DNA of 64,000 nucleotides from Symbiodinium sp. CCMP2592 (GCA_905221615.1 CAJNDT010003223.1:1247945-1311944), one strand, 5' to 3'. Positions 1 to 11,067 are shown, numbered from the stretch's first letter. The notes: generated by a model not told the origin, from the sequence alone. Program-made: numbers and translations.

Positions 1-27
1 AACGCTTGCCGCTTGTTTGCCCTGTCA

Positions 28-136
28 ATATGGGAGTTTCCGAAAATAGGGGACCCTAATATAGCACCCTAAATAGTAGGATCCTTACTGCAAGGACCCC
101 AAAATACGGTACCCCGAATTTCGGAAACTCCCATAT
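28..136. repeat. MITE family D, copy 1
   Basis: This is a short inverted-repeat element. It begins ATATGGGAGTTTCCG and ends in the complement, CGGAAACTCCCATAT. The middle carries the GGACCCTAATATAGCACC and AGTAGGATCC blocks that recur in the copies at 11.63, 44.96 and 55.42 kb. It has no coding capacity, so it would depend on a transposase elsewhere. The family letter is local to this report. Confidence 0.8.
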
Positions 137-930
137 GCCTTGCCCCCTGTACCGTACGGTGCATGGTAGACCCTGCCAGCCTTCCGCAGTGAAGCCAGCA
201 GCAACATAGCACTGAAGACACCAGAGCTACGGCATCCTTATAATGAGGAGCCCCCAAAATAGTATAGGTTGTTATGAAGTCCCTACATTATTCCCAGTCA
301 AAGGTTACCTGCTCCATTACTACCCGAAGCTTGCTGGGTATGAGCTGCTGAAGGTCTGGACGTCCGTAACACTCCGCACACAGAAATCCCCAAGGCTTGG
401 CCAAGGGAATCTTCATGTCGCCTTAATATTGGGGTTCCTTATTATGATTATAGTATAATGGGCCCCAAAACTCTACTGGTAATGGGGTTCCTTAGTATAA
501 TTATAGCATAATGGGCCCCAAAACCCCATTCTAACTATTTAGGCCCCTAGATTATAAAACCGTCGTAACTCCGTCTTGTCGTCTGGCTGTGCTGATTCGA
601 GAAGACAAGACGATCGCGACGCCCTGCAATCATTGCAAACAAGTCATACCGCTGAACAACATCAGAGCAGGAAGTTCGCTGTCGGCAAGCATGTCTTACA
701 TCAGACAGCTCAAGCAGCTCACATGACGATCAGGCCCTCATAGCTCTGGTCACCGGCTACTCAGGTACGAAGCATTGGCTACAGTGGTTGGTATGGCCCA
801 GTCAGCCATTGATGAACGATTCACGCAGCTCATTCGAAGAACGAGGCCGCGGGTCGCTTGTGCAAGGACGTCTCTGGCGATTTCTGGAGGGGGCTCTGGC
901 TCACTGAGCGTGGTGTGTGAATGAGCTCGT
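137..930. other. Intergenic stretch with MITE G fragments
   Basis: No gene is recognised here. Two pieces of family G, marked by GGGCCCCAAAACYCYA and by TATAATTATAGCATAATGGG-type blocks, lie at about 240-300 and 430-555. The rest, to the end of the EDR2-like gene, is mixed sequence without conserved reading frames. Confidence 0.5.
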
Positions 931-936
931 CCATAT

Positions 937-3680
937 CTACAAAGTGAAGTGTGGAAGCTGCCCAAACTCCTTGGTCTGCAACAGAAACGGCGAGGACCGC
1001 ACGACAACAGAAAGATGCACTTGCCGCGCGAATCGATCCAAGAGTCGTTCTGGCAACTCAGCGTCTGAATCGCCCTGTATTATCAAGGCGAAGTCCAGCT
1101 GCAGGGAGCTAAGTCTGCTCCGCATTTGATGGAGCGACAGCCGGTTCACGTAGGAGCAAGAGCTGATATCCTTGTGGCGGGGCGCAGTTTGCTCCAACCG
1201 TTCCCAACAGGCTTGCTTACAGCACGGGTGCCAGCAAGCAGTTCGCAATGGCATTTACATGTAGCTTCATGTAGCCTGACTCACTGCCGACTAAGGAGCC
1301 ACGTCGACTTCAATGTACCCAGCACCAGAGTAGATCTTTGCAGACTTGCCCAACAATGCTGGCTTCCCACTCAAGTTCTGCAAAACAGAGGGAAGCGAGG
1401 AATTTTTGGACTCCGCGATTTGGCACAGGGCCTTCAACTTATTCCTCATCATGTTGTCCTCTTGAGCAAGCTGGCAAAAGCGGCGCAGCAGTAGCAGCGC
1501 AGGCTCTTGGCTCTCGGTCAGCGCAGATTCGACTTCCGCCCGGACCGAGAAGCAAAAGATTGCGGAGCTGCATTTAGCATCGGCTCCTAGGGCGGACTTT
1601 AAGGCCTGAAGGATACTAAGATTATCGGCGGCAGGGCTTGTGAGGTCAAGGCATGGCAATGCGAAACCCGTCCTTGCAAGATGTTCGGGGCATCGTCTGG
1701 GATCTGCAGGTTGACGATGCAGAAGGTGGGAAGGTCCGATGAGATTGGCCCTTCGAGTCCAAGCATCTCGAGTCCAAGCCTTGCAACGTGGGAATGCCTG
1801 GACGAGCTGCTGGGGGCTGGCATCGTGAATGCTCGTCGCAGTTCGTACATGGAGTCTTGAGATGCTTCCTGGGTTGTGCTTTAAACCCTTTGAAAATTAT
1901 TTATGAATAAGTTCCCTCTATAAGGAATTAAGGGAAACTAGAAATTATCCCAAAGCACAACCCAGCTTCTTTCTGCTTATGGGTGCTGTAGCCCTGAGAG
2001 CGCACGAGGATAGAATCCGCCTTCGCATCCTCAACACATCCCGCAGTGGAGCCGAGGGCCACAGGATGCAAGGACGTCACCAGGTCCACCTCGTCCTCCC
2101 TCCCTGCAGTTTCGGAAACTGGAGGCTGTGGGACATCAGCCCCTGCCCTCAAACACGTCAGCAGGTTCAGCACCATGACGAAGGGCCAGAAAGCAGAGGA
2201 ATCTTGAAGGAGCAGAGTCAGTGCCACAACGCTGTTGCACAGCAGCAGGAGTAGAGCTCGCTGCTTGATCCATATGCCAACACATTGTGCGACCCAAACC
2301 AGCTTGTAGCGCTGCGACCTTGCTGTCTTTGATGCATCGTCCTGCGCAGATGGGCTCGTGCAGTGAAATGCATCAGCATTTCGCAAGCATGCAGCCCACG
2401 TCTGCGCATTCGCAGTCTTGAAGATCAGCCTCAACCTCGCCTGATCCGCGATTACATACTGGTTGTGACGCGCGACATTCTTCAAGGATGCCAAAACCAC
2501 CTCACCCCCTTTGGCTTCCCCCAGCAGGGCGAACTCGCGGGGCTCGAAGCGTAGGAGCCTTCCGCGGCACATCACGAGGAATCGAAGCTTCGGCCCGCCA
2601 AGGGCAAAGCACTGCAGAGGGCTCCCAGCTTTCTCTTGAGATTCGAAAGCAAAGCCCATCAAGGGCACCCTGGAGTCGTCATACTCGATGCAGCTATCAA
2701 CATCCAAGGGCTCCGGCGGCTCCACTAGCCTCAGTACTTCACGGTCTTCAGAGTTTAGGGTTTCAGCACTCAGAACTGGACAAGCAGGCGAGGATCCGAG
2801 TGCCAGAAAGATTCGGTTTAGGACCGAAAGGAAGGGGGCGGGTCAATGGAAATCCAGTGTGGCCAGGGCACTGCGAGTAGGAGGCATCGACCCAGCCATG
2901 AGACGTAAACATACCTTCCACGAATGTCGGCTTGTAGGTCTTCGCGGCCAGGAGTGCCTACAGGAGGTCTCGCTTCGCATTGCAAGAATTCGTACTCCTA
3001 TGTCAGAAGCACTCGGCTGAGCAGGCTGCCTTCTTCCATGCTTCTACAACTTCCGAGCTTGCCCGGATCGTCAGGGCCGAATTTCCCAGCAAATCGTACA
3101 GGAGCAGGCGCTTGGTGTCTGGCTCATCATCGATAACGGACTCGATTTTCGAGACCTGTAGGGTTTAGGGTACGGTTTAGGGTTGGTTCCTAAACCCTCA
3201 ACCTTCAAGTCTCTCCGATGCACGCAAGTCACGTCTGCAAGGCGCAAGTGTCCCCTCTCTTGGCCCAGAATCGCCCCGGGCCCTTCGTCGCGGAACCAAT
3301 GCAGGCAACCGGTGTGGGCACCGAGCACCAAATAGCGTGGATTCCACTGACCTCCCAAGACTTTCTGCCTGGGCTACGCAAAGACTCACAGCTGGCCAGG
3401 GGTCATAATTTCATATAATATACCACAATATACTATAATATGATAGGATGTATAGTGTAACACAATATCTTGATATAGCATAATGCAGTATAATGTAATA
3501 CACTGTAGTATAATAGAGTGTACTATCATAGTCATAGCTGACAGCAGGCGATGGGAGCCTCTGAACACGGGATGATCAGCCATGCTGCAACCCCCCGGGC
3601 ATCTTCTGTACACTCGACGCTGCCCAGATCCAGCGGTTTGCAGCCAGCGCAGAAGCATCCAAGTCCTCGTTTTCAGCCAT
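937..3680 (-). CDS. EDR2-like protein: PH domain(s) plus DUF1336
   Basis: This multi-exon minus-strand gene encodes a protein with pleckstrin homology sequence followed by an EDR2 C-terminal (DUF1336) domain. In plants such proteins bind phosphoinositides or other lipids on membranes and affect defence and cell death; the role in this alga is inferred only from the family. The start ATG is at 3680-3678 (MAENEDLDASALAAN). Exon 1 (3680-3592) ends at a GT donor and joins in phase to exon 2 (3368-3203) and then exon 3 (from 3155). A long exon follows (about 2776-1945), then the DUF1336 exons (1850-1024). The stop is probably the one at 937. One intron holds TTTAGGG-like sequence. The family assignment is firm; linker boundaries and the last exon are approximate. 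Confidence 0.8.
1024..1850 (-). CDS. EDR2-like gene, DUF1336 exons
   Basis: Three exons carry the EDR2 C-terminal domain. The first (about 1825-1680) has DLPTFCIVNLQIPDDAPNIL, matching the family strand that ends in a Val-Asn-Leu-Gln-x-Pro motif. The second starts at 1605 after TTCAG and contains LRRFCQLAQ, MMRNKLKALCQIAES, SGKPALLG and GYIEVDV, matching the family's RNxxFKxIPxI, KPxLLG and YxEVDVD blocks. The third starts at 1098 after CTGCAG with LDFALIIQGDSDAELPERLL, matching the family's DMAFLIQ...ELPExLLG strand. The blocks occur in the expected order. Confidence 0.8.
1945..2776 (-). CDS. EDR2-like gene, long middle exon: PH-like segment and hydrophobic helices
   Basis: A long open exon follows the first PH domain, probably from the CCAG acceptor near 2777. 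Its first half has a second PH-like pattern: LLRFEP, then NQYVIADQARLRLIFKTA and AQTWAACLRNADAF, again ending in a Trp-bearing helix. The second half has two hydrophobic stretches, RALLLLLCNSVVALTLLL and FWPFVMVLNLLTCL, which look like a membrane hairpin. An acidic Ser-rich tail follows. A membrane hairpin is not standard in EDR2 proteins, so this is either a lineage feature or includes unspliced sequence. Confidence 0.65.
3003..3680 (-). CDS. EDR2-like gene, exons 1-3: first PH domain
   Basis: Exon 1 (3680-3592) ends ATG CCC GGG GG before GT. Exon 2 starts at 3368 after a CCCAG acceptor and supplies the missing base, so the frame runs KMPGGQKVLGGQWNPRYLVL, the first PH strands with the usual G-x-W-x-x-R-Y-x-V-L pattern. 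Exon 2 ends at 3203 (HRRDLK, then GT). Exon 3 starts at 3155 (VSKIESVIDDEPDTKRLLL) and contains EVVEAWKKAA, the C-terminal PH helix with its conserved Trp. Phases agree across both junctions. The end of exon 3, near 3010, is approximate. Intron 1 contains an AT-rich run at about 3405-3535. Confidence 0.8.
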
Positions 3681-4015
3681 GACTTTAACAGGCTGGGCAG
3701 ATGCCCCTGCAAGAAAAGACGCCTACACGTTCACCATCTGAAGCCGACATGCCGATAGCAGAACGCTGAAGGTGTCGCCTAATTTCAAGAACATAACATC
3801 GAGAGGCATAGAAACCCGCTGTAAAGCACTGCGCACAGAGCCTGAAAGAGTCCTGGAAGTTTTGAGTTGTTTGCGGCTTTGCTGCGTGAGACATGAGCTT
3901 CTGTGGCTCGTCTGCTTGCTTAGCATTTCAATCAGGGCTCTGCTGCTTGGCAGCATCTCCACCGGCCATCAATTCAGGGCAAATCGTGCGCTGTACCAAA
4001 AAATTGTGCCGTGCT
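3681..4015. other. Spacer between EF-hand and EDR2-like genes
   Basis: About 330 bases separate the stop of the EF-hand gene (4016) from the start codon of the EDR2-like gene (3680), both minus strand. It should hold the 3' UTR of one, the 5' UTR of the other and the trans-splice acceptor. No element could be named; open frames on both strands lack family similarity. Confidence 0.5.
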
Positions 4016-5505
4016 TCAGGTGAACACGAAATCAACGAACTCATCATAGTCCACCTGCGCCGTCACGGTCATCGTACAACAACTGAGACTGATCCCTTAG
4101 ACGCTGCACGGGGTGGAGCAAAGAAACAATACCTGTCCCAACAACATCACACAGCATTGGCCTCGCCGTCATCTGAGGCATCCTAAGGCGAGTTCCGGCT
4201 CCACAGCTGACGGCAGGCAGGTTCGCACATCGGACATGCTCTCATGCTGATCACATAATACAAGAGTCTCAGTAATTTCAATATGGTGGTAGGTTATTCT
4301 TGCTCATGTTTCAGATCCCTATATCAGATCGATTCGCAAAGGCTTCTAAGGCGAGGTCGATGGTATCAACCAGAGCTTTCAGCTGCTTCGGCGTCATGGA
4401 GTCGCAGGACTTTTCAAGAATTCTGATCAGGTCCTTGTTCTTCACCTCAGAAAGAACGAAAGGCCCAAAAGTCACTACGGCTCTGAAGCACCCTATACCC
4501 CTCCACCCCCAACCCCTAAACCTTCTGAGCTTGTGGCTAAGCCATCACCGTTCTTGTCCCAGAGGCGAAAAGTCGCTTTCACCAGGTCGGCCTGCCGGGG
4601 ACTGACTAAGGATGCAAGACCGCCATGGCTGATCTTGACTGTGCACAGTTCTGCGTACATACATAATATAATATAGACACATAGATTCAAAAAAAAAAAT
4701 ATATATATATATGTGTGTGTGTATATATATATATATGTGTGTATATGTATATGCATACATGTGTCTGTGTGTATATGTCTATATCTAATTACATACTATG
4801 TATATGTGCGTGTGCGTGTGTGTTCGGCCGTTTCAAGTGAAGAAGCCAACAAGAACAACAGCAGCAGCAACAGCAACAGCAGCTACAACAACAGCAACAG
4901 CTACTCACAAAACCGAATGCCTAACACAGTGGCAGATACAACCATTATCGTATGTGGTGTGTGTGCACATATGAGATGCAGATGTGTGAAGCATGAACAT
5001 GTGCATCAACATGTTACATATATATATATATACATACATGTATGCATATGAAATGCAATAAACCACTTAGCAAATTTTCTGCTGTATAAGGCATAATACA
5101 GCCAGTCCACAACAGCACGCCAGATAGCGTGCAATACACAATACATATACATAGTCACATCGTACACAACATACACGTATGTGTATAGATACATATGTAT
5201 ATACATGTGTATATATATATATATATATACATATACATGTACACGTGTGTATGTGCACACATACATAAGCACATACACACAGTAGATATACAAGACAAAA
5301 ACCTGGAACCAGACATACATCCACCTATATATATATATATACATATACATACATAAACATGTGTGTATGTATATATATATATATATATATTCTGTATGTA
5401 TGTCTACACACCGTAAACTATAACCGTGAGGCAGATTTTACAATATATGTGTAATCAATAAGGTGTATGGGTACATATACATATGTATATATATATATAC
5501 ATATC

Positions 5506-5545
<40 letters not shown>

Positions 5546-6373
5546 CATATATATATATATATATATATTGGCAAAATCAGTGTACATGTAAACGTAGGTG
5601 AACGAAATATGTGGATATGTGTATATATGTGTATATTGTGTATGCACAAGATTTCAGTCTAGTAAACCAAAGTTCCATGTGCGTTCCGACGGGGTATTAC
5701 GGGGTCAGGGATGGGTTCAACGCAGGAGTTCCAATGCATGCTCTAGTACATGTGGGTGGTTGTCAAAATTAGGGCCCCTTTTTGGGTACCCTAAATACTA
5801 GGTGCCGTACTAGACTAGAATCGGGATTCAAAAAGGGACCCTAATTTTGACAACCACCCATGTTTCTCCTCCCAAACATGTGCACGCTGTTCTGGAAAAG
5901 AACTCCATCCTACGAGTACATTCTCAGCGTCGCAGCAACCGCGCCCTTAATTGCTCCTTCACCCGAGGCCTCGGTGTTCAAGATCTTCATGACTCTGTCG
6001 TGATGCTCGGAGTTGAGCCAGGTGACAAACTCGTCATAGCCAATCGAATGGCCTCGGTAAGCCGCATTCAAAGGGGAGTTGCTTCTGAAAGCAGAAAACC
6101 CTGAACCCTAACCGATTCAAGCAGTATCTTGGCTCGCTGCTGTAGTCCGTGTCGGCCTTTCGCAAGAACGTCGGGGCGACATATTCTCAGCTTTCACAGC
6201 ATGTTCTCTTTCGAACCGCCGCCGTCACCGGAATATTTGCTAAACCCTCTTTTCCTCAACCCTAAACCCGAAAGTCTGAACCGAACCTTCTCCATCATCT
6301 TCTCGATGTCGTCGGCAGACATCGTGTTCAGAAGCTTCCGCATCATAGACCCGAGCTCCGGCCTGGCGACAAC
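4016..6373 (-). CDS. EF-hand calcium-binding protein, C-terminal exons
   Basis: Several minus-strand exons encode a multi-EF-hand protein, probably a calcium sensor; its target is unknown. Exons, upstream first: 6373-6287 (ELGSMMRKLLNTMSADDIEK, 87 nt, phase 0 after CTAG and before GT); 6052-5920 (SIGYDEFVTWLN, then EGAIKGAVAATLRM before GT); 4591-4538 (ADLVKATFRLWDKNGDGL, 54 nt, GC donor); 4445 to about 4320 (VKNKDLIRILEKSCDSMT and QLKALVDTID); and the last, 4054-4016 (VDYDEFVDFVFT then TGA). The joined loop DKNGDGLVKNKD has Asp instead of Glu at position 12. A large intron (5919-4592) is filled by AT microsatellites. The N-terminus is not assigned; exons at 6.9-7.2 and 8.3-9.6 kb may belong to it. 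Confidence 0.75.
4689..4818. repeat. AT/GT microsatellite
   Basis: A poly-A run is followed by alternating AT and GT dinucleotides (ATATAT, GTGTGT, GTATAT). It lies in the large EF-hand intron. The small open frames across it are low-complexity artefacts. Confidence 0.9.
5019..5640. repeat. Compound AT/AC/CATA microsatellite region
   Basis: About 600 bases are dominated by TATATA, CATACATA and CACACA tracts, including a long AT run near 5507-5570. It is intronic for the EF-hand gene. No coding or RNA feature is visible. Confidence 0.9.
5752..5862. repeat. MITE family H, copy 1
   Basis: It has near-perfect terminal inverted repeats: GGGTGGTTGTCAAAATTAGG on the left and the complement at 5842-5860. 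The interior (GGGTACCCTAAATAC, TAGGTGCCGTA) recurs at 63042-63118. It lies in the large EF-hand intron, just after the exon ending at 5920. Confidence 0.8.
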
Positions 6374-6409
6374 CTAGAAAATTTCAGCATCCCGAACCCC
6401 TTCAATAGT

Positions 6410-6535
6410 AATAATGGTAGTCAAAACAGTACAAATGGCCAGAACATTAATGATAGCAATAACAGTAATGATGGTAATAGTAATAATAATAATAATAGCA
6501 ATAATAAAGATAACCACAATAATGATCTTACTACA
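6410..6535. repeat. Degenerate TAA/TAG trinucleotide run
   Basis: AATAATAATAATA-type repeats with substitutions, just upstream of the EF-hand exon at 6373. Low-complexity sequence with no coding evidence. Confidence 0.7.
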
Positions 6536-7385
6536 CAAAAATAGCGAGAATACTTGTAGACATAATGCCGATAATGAGCATACAAACCCTTTGCCCTACC
6601 TGAACCGAATAACGCACTTGATTAAGGACTTGTATATCAAAATCAGAATAAGGGGCCCTGAAAGGTTCTTCAGGGTCCAGGTAAGCAAGCCCTAAACCCT
6701 GTCTACTCTTACTCCCTCTGAAAATTTATGAAAACCTTTGATTGTTCATTGATCCCAATTCTATCACGATTCTCAGTGGTGGTCGTCACCGTAGCGGCGG
6801 TGGTGGTAGTAGTAGTTGTTGTTGCTGTTGCTGTGCTGGTGGTGGCCTTGTGGAAGCAATGCTGACTTTACCCTGGCGCCAGAATGCCTTGGGCCCCGCT
6901 ATGAGGTCAACACCTACTCCGACACCAAGCCCCCACACCTTCGTTACATCGTGCCGATTGTGAATCGGAGAGAATTACTCTACAATCTACAAAGCCCATC
7001 CGTCCGCACGATCCAGCCTGCTAAGTTTTCCGTTGTTGTTCCTGGCGGCAGGAAAAGAGCGCCACTGCGGCTTGCAGCGTAGACATGGAAAAGCACGAAC
7101 ACGCAGATCTCTCCGAAAGTGCATTGTGACCCTTTCGACAGGAGTGTCCTGTCTGCACGGGCGAAGGTGGCCCTCAAGAAGGTCGTGCGAACCTGCCAGT
7201 CAAGTTAGACCCTCCAGATCTGAGTGTATCCCAATGTCACCACCCATATCTTTTGGAGCGCGGAGCGAAGCAACACTTCGGTAGTATCTCTCTACCCACT
7301 ACAACCACTCGACATGCCATTCCGAGACTGTGCCGGCTGCTACTGGCACTCGTACCCGCGCTTGTACTCGTCGCACTCGCACTCG

Positions 7386-7625
7386 TATAATAGTAGTAGC
7401 AGTAGTGGTACTACTACTGCTACTACTACTACTACCAGCGGCAGCACTACCACTACTACTACCAGCGGCAGCACTACCACTACTACTACTGCTGCTGCTG
7501 CTACTACTACTACTACTACGACTACTACCACTACCAATACCTCTACCACGAGCACGAGCACCACCACTACCAGCACCACCACCAGCACCACCACTGTCAC
7601 TACCGCTACTGCTGCTGCTTCTTCT
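7386..7625. repeat. ACT/ACC/GCT trinucleotide microsatellite
   Basis: Imperfect TAC/ACT units are interspersed with CCAGCGGCAGCACTACCAC blocks that are themselves repeated. Long Thr-, Leu- or Val-rich frames arise in several phases and are artefacts of the repeat. Confidence 0.9.
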
Positions 7626-7912
7626 TTTGGGCGCTGCAAAAACGCGATGTCTGTATGGCAGCCCAGTGGATTAGCAGGGACTGCACCGGACGCTTAGAGC
7701 AAGCTCAGCTTTAGGGGACTTCTGAAAAGATCATGATCTGGAACGCCTTCTGGCTGGAAAGCCCAACTCGCAGAGGCGTGCATGCTGTGCTTTGGCTGCT
7801 AGGCACATAGGGGTTGCGTTCTAGGGTGTGCAAGGACTGCAACAGACACGGGCAGAGAGGTCCGAAGGCTTAAGAGAACGTCAGAATGGGCAGCAGGGAA
7901 CATCACTACGAG

Positions 7913-7913
<1 letters not shown>

Positions 7914-7946
<33 letters not shown>

Positions 7947-8005
7947 ACTGCTGCGGCTGCTACTGCCACTGCTACGGTGACGACTCCTCCTCGTGCTGCT
8001 ACTTT
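7914..8005. repeat. CTG/CTA microsatellite
   Basis: About ten CTG units are followed by imperfect CTG, CTA and CGG triplets. There is no protein evidence; the Cys-, Ser- or Tyr-rich frames are repeat artefacts. Confidence 0.85.
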
Positions 8006-8317
8006 TGCTGCTCCGTCTCCTTCTTCTGGTGCTACGGCTCCTTCCTGCTATTCCAACTGCGACCACCACTACCGCGACTGCTATTGCTGGGGGCGATGAC
8101 GACTATGTGCTACTGCTACTTCGGCGGCCAGGATGATACCCCCAGACATGATACAACATAGCGAGCCTGCACCTGAGTCCCGAAAGACCCGAAGGACAAC
8201 AACGCCGCACAAAACAGGAAACCAGAAACGATTGACGCCGGCCACCCTGCAAGGCCTAAGAATCCTGAGAAAACAAGTCTTATTTAGGCATCTGTCTGAA
8301 TCATCGGACCGATGACC

Positions 8318-9575
8318 GCTTTTGCTAGTTTTCTATGTGCACTCCGTTTGCTGCAGCCCGACGCACCTCGTCGCCAACGGTGGCCATGCTTCGAGCTAAG
8401 GCTCCCAGGAGCCCGTTGTTCTCGGCCTGAGCTCGCTGCTTGAAGAAGGCAGATCACAGCTGGGAATTGCATGGCATGCAGAATTGAGCTACCGTCCAGG
8501 CAGATTGCCAGTTCATCAGTGGATATGGTGTGAGTGGTGAGTCGACTTTGGGCGTGTTTCGCATGTTCTATTCTTGGTGTTGGGTTTAAGTCTGTCCGAA
8601 CCAGGTCAATGCATGATAGCTCTCATTAGCTTGACGCCTCATGCCGTAATCATACAGAGGCATACAGTAGGTGCCCTGGTTCCGGCTCTTTGTGCTGAAT
8701 TGGACTCTGAGTCGCTAGGAGATGAGCTCCGTCTCGCCACCCCGTAAGGCCAGGACGCCAGATTGGGCTTCCAGCTTTGGAACAGCCTGGCATCATGCCG
8801 CTTGCACTACGAGCTGCTTATACCTGTAGTCTCCATTGTAGTTCCTTTTGGGGTTACATTATAGGATCCTTATTATTTATTTGGTTAAACCAAAAGAAGG
8901 AACTACAATGGAGACTACAGGTAAGTGCTCAAGACTCCTCCAAAACACCACTGCCGGCCCGACAGCGGGGGCTCCCATGCAGAGGCTCTCTGACGGATGA
9001 AACTTGCACCGGGAGCCTGCCTCTGGCACTGCGTTGAGCAGGAGCACGTTTGCATGCGACTTCCTGGGTGCAGATACCCCGGGATCTCTCGTAGCATCGT
9101 ACCTATAGGCCCTATAGGCTCCATTGTAGTCCACTTTCGGGGTTCATATTTAGAACATTTTAGAAACCTATAAGATAATCCCAAAAAGGAACTACTATGG
9201 AGCCTATGGGTAGGTCCCAGAACTGAGTCGCGTGCTTGATGCCAAAGTATCGTTTCACATGGTTGCTGAGAACGAAAACGCCGTGGCTGTTGAAGCCAAC
9301 CCTTCCAAAGCCCACGCGGAGACTCCTCGGGCGGCTGATGCTGAGCGTAGTATTATATCTAATTATCTTGTTATATTAAACAGGGCTTAGGCTTTAGGTT
9401 TACTTACCTTTGGTTGGTAGGGAATGGAGGCATGGTAGTGATGGGTTCTGTGCCACCCCGACTTCTCCCACTGAGGCTTGGGCTTCCTCTTCTCCCCGGT
9501 CATCTTTTCCTGCTTCAGGAAGTGGGAGACGTGCTCGCGCTCCTCGGGCGTCGGCTCCTGTGCAATCTGGTGATC
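8318..9575 (-). CDS. Unidentified gene, three or four candidate exons
   Basis: Minus-strand segments with protein-like composition occur in order: about 9572-9440 (QEPTPEEREHVSHFLKQEK, then KRKPKPQWEKSGW), about 9060-8940 (LLNAVPEAGSRCKFHPS and VGPAVVFWRSLEH), about 8790-8720 (VPKLEAQSGVLALRGGETEL), and about 8455-8320 (KQRAQAENNGLLGALARSMA then TVGDEVRRAAANGVH). I do not recognise the family. They may be N-terminal exons of the EF-hand gene or a separate gene. MITE B copies lie in the gaps at 8821-8923 and 9110-9212. Alternative frames exist for some segments, so confidence is limited. Confidence 0.4.
8821..8923. repeat. MITE family B, copy 1 (TA-flanked)
   Basis: The ends are TACCTGTAGTCTCCATTGTA and its complement TACAATGGAGACTACAGGTA. 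The flanking TA on each side looks like a 2 bp target duplication, as made by Tc1/mariner-type transposases. It is non-autonomous and lies between two candidate exons. Confidence 0.85.
9110..9212. repeat. MITE family B', copy 1
   Basis: A relative of family B in which the end reads CCTATAGGCTCCATTGTAGT and the other end GGAGCCTATGGGTA. The interior TTCGGGGTTCATATTTAG is shared with the copies at 10.61, 23.80 and 39.50 kb. Confidence 0.7.
9405..9452. repeat. MITE family A, half copy
   Basis: TTACCTTTGGTTGGTAGGGA then ATGGAGGCATGG matches one end of the 91 bp family A element. The other inverted repeat is absent, so this is a broken copy next to a candidate exon. Confidence 0.6.
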
Positions 9576-9599
9576 TGGTCACAGGTTATGCGGAAGTGA

Positions 9600-10395
9600 G
9601 GTTGCGATTCAGTGGCGCGGCTTGACAATCGGAGAAGAAACATGCCGATTCTTCGGATGCAGTCAAGCGCTGGGAAGGGCCTTCCAACTGTCGCAGTCAT
9701 CTCCCTGAGGGTCACCAGTACATCGATGCAAAGGTACGTTCCTTTCTTCCCATTCCAGCCTGGATCATCAAGCCATCTCCTGCGGTCAGGATGTCCATCC
9801 TGTGTTCACCGGGCACCTCGGAACCGTCAGGCTCAGAGGAGCCCCAGGATGTCACCGCTTTCAGGCTCGGAGTCTGGCCCGGACGGTGATGTCCTCATGT
9901 CTTGCCAACTTTTTTTAAGCGCTGGACAACTAGTTAGCCCATCCTATCATGTGATTCAATTTCTGTTTGATTATTATTCTTATTTTTATTTGTGGGACTA
10001 ATTATTATATTTATTATTATTACTATTATTATTATGTATTATTATTATTTCATTTCCCTTTTCGGGGGGCACTCCCTGACTGTTCGGGTCCTCATCTGCC
10101 ATCGCCTGCACTTAGCCACGCCAAGTGCTGCACCGACCTCTGGACAGGCTCAGAAGGCCCGAAAAGGATCCGAAAAACTTCGTCAAGGGCTCAGGATAAG
10201 AATCAGGCTTTGCAGCTGCCAGCGGCGAGACGAATCTCAATTTGAGCCAGGATCATGGCGTTTTAGTTGCGCAAGGTATCATCGAATCGTATCTACACAT
10301 CAAGCCGCTCACGAGATTTTCCTGTCGATCCCAAATCGAGTCCCATGTTTTGAAATCCACGGAGTGTGTGCAGCGTCCATGGGTCCAAGAAAAGC
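9600..10395. other. No recognised gene; small ATT microsatellite
   Basis: An ATT/TAT run lies at about 9965-10050. Open frames exist on both strands (for example plus-strand 9612-9890), but none shows a family motif or consistent splice context. Confidence 0.4.
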
Positions 10396-10397
10396 TG

Positions 10398-10503
10398 CCT
10401 AAAATAGTGGCCTTATGGTTAGAATAGGGTTTTGGTGTATATTATACCATAATTACAATAAGGAGCCCCAAACTAGTATAGGTAATTATTGAATGCCCTA
10501 TAT
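10398..10503. repeat. MITE family G copy
   Basis: It contains TAGAATAGGGTTTTGG at one end and GTATAGGTAATTATTGA at the other, around the AATAAGGAGCCCCAAA core common to family G. Other copies are near 0.24-0.56, 19.80, 38.77, 40.88, 44.25, 56.30, 59.21 and 63.54 kb. Confidence 0.7.
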
Positions 10504-10609
10504 TAGTCGACAGGAACACCCGCGCTTTCGTTGTACAGCCGGCTCACAAGATCGTCCTTGCGGCCGCTGACCTGTAAGGGACGTCGCATAGCTGCTGTTG
10601 TCTTCAGAG

Positions 10610-10716
10610 TACCCTAAGGCCCCAAAGTAGTTCCTTCTTGGTGTTCATATATTTTTGCCACATATAGTTTCCCACAAGATAATCCCTAAAAGGAACTACT
10701 TTGGCGCCTATGGGTA
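10610..10716. repeat. MITE family B', copy 2 (TA-flanked)
   Basis: Left end TACCCTAAGGCCC, then CAAAGTAGTTCC; right end GGAACTACTTTGGCGCC, then TATGGGTA. A TA dinucleotide flanks both ends. Confidence 0.8.
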
Positions 10717-10913
10717 GTGATGGGGACTCATTCGTCCATTTAAAACAGGCGCGAGTACGTCGACTCCGTGCAAGAGCTTCTGGACGAAGGTCTGAGGCTC
10801 TGGCTTTGAGGCCTTTGCTTTTCAACAAGTCCTGTGGCATTCCCGGCAAGGATCTAAGCAATCTAAGCCCACAGCTGCATTGCCATCCTGGTCTCCGAGT
10901 TCCACAAACATCA

Positions 10914-10982
10914 CAGCCCTAAACCCCTAAACCCTTTTAAACCCTAAACCCCTAAACCTTGAACCCTAAACCCTAAACCCTA
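10914..10982. repeat. Interstitial telomere-like CCCTAAA array
   Basis: About nine units of CCCTAAA with CCCCTAAA and CCTTTTAAA variants. The plant/dinoflagellate-type telomere unit is TTTAGGG on the other strand. It is internal, so it is not a chromosome end. Confidence 0.9.
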
Positions 10983-11067
10983 GTGCGACCTTGAGCTGCG
11001 AGATGGTCATGTTCGACAGTTCTTCCTTGGAAGGTCCAGCGGCCTGCCAACGTTACAGGCATGATTT

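Larger units (their letters stand above)
6690..8310. other. Microsatellite-rich stretch with one weak exon
   Basis: No gene is firmly identified. Low-complexity GGT/AGT runs lie near 6775-6850. A minus-strand frame at about 7195-7090 (RATFARADRTLLSKGSQCTF) could be another exon of the EF-hand gene because it resembles the helix and loop start of an EF-hand, but the calcium ligands are poor. The rest is the ACT and CTG microsatellites listed separately. Confidence 0.4.

Noticed and set aside
4493..4760. Open frames across AT repeats near an EF-hand exon
   Set aside because: Only the 54-nt EF-hand exon (4591-4538) has support; the rest of these frames is intronic AT repeat.
7224..7697. Thr-rich 157-codon frame that could pass as a mucin-like protein
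   Set aside because: It is generated by the ACT/ACC microsatellite, and alternative frames are equally open.
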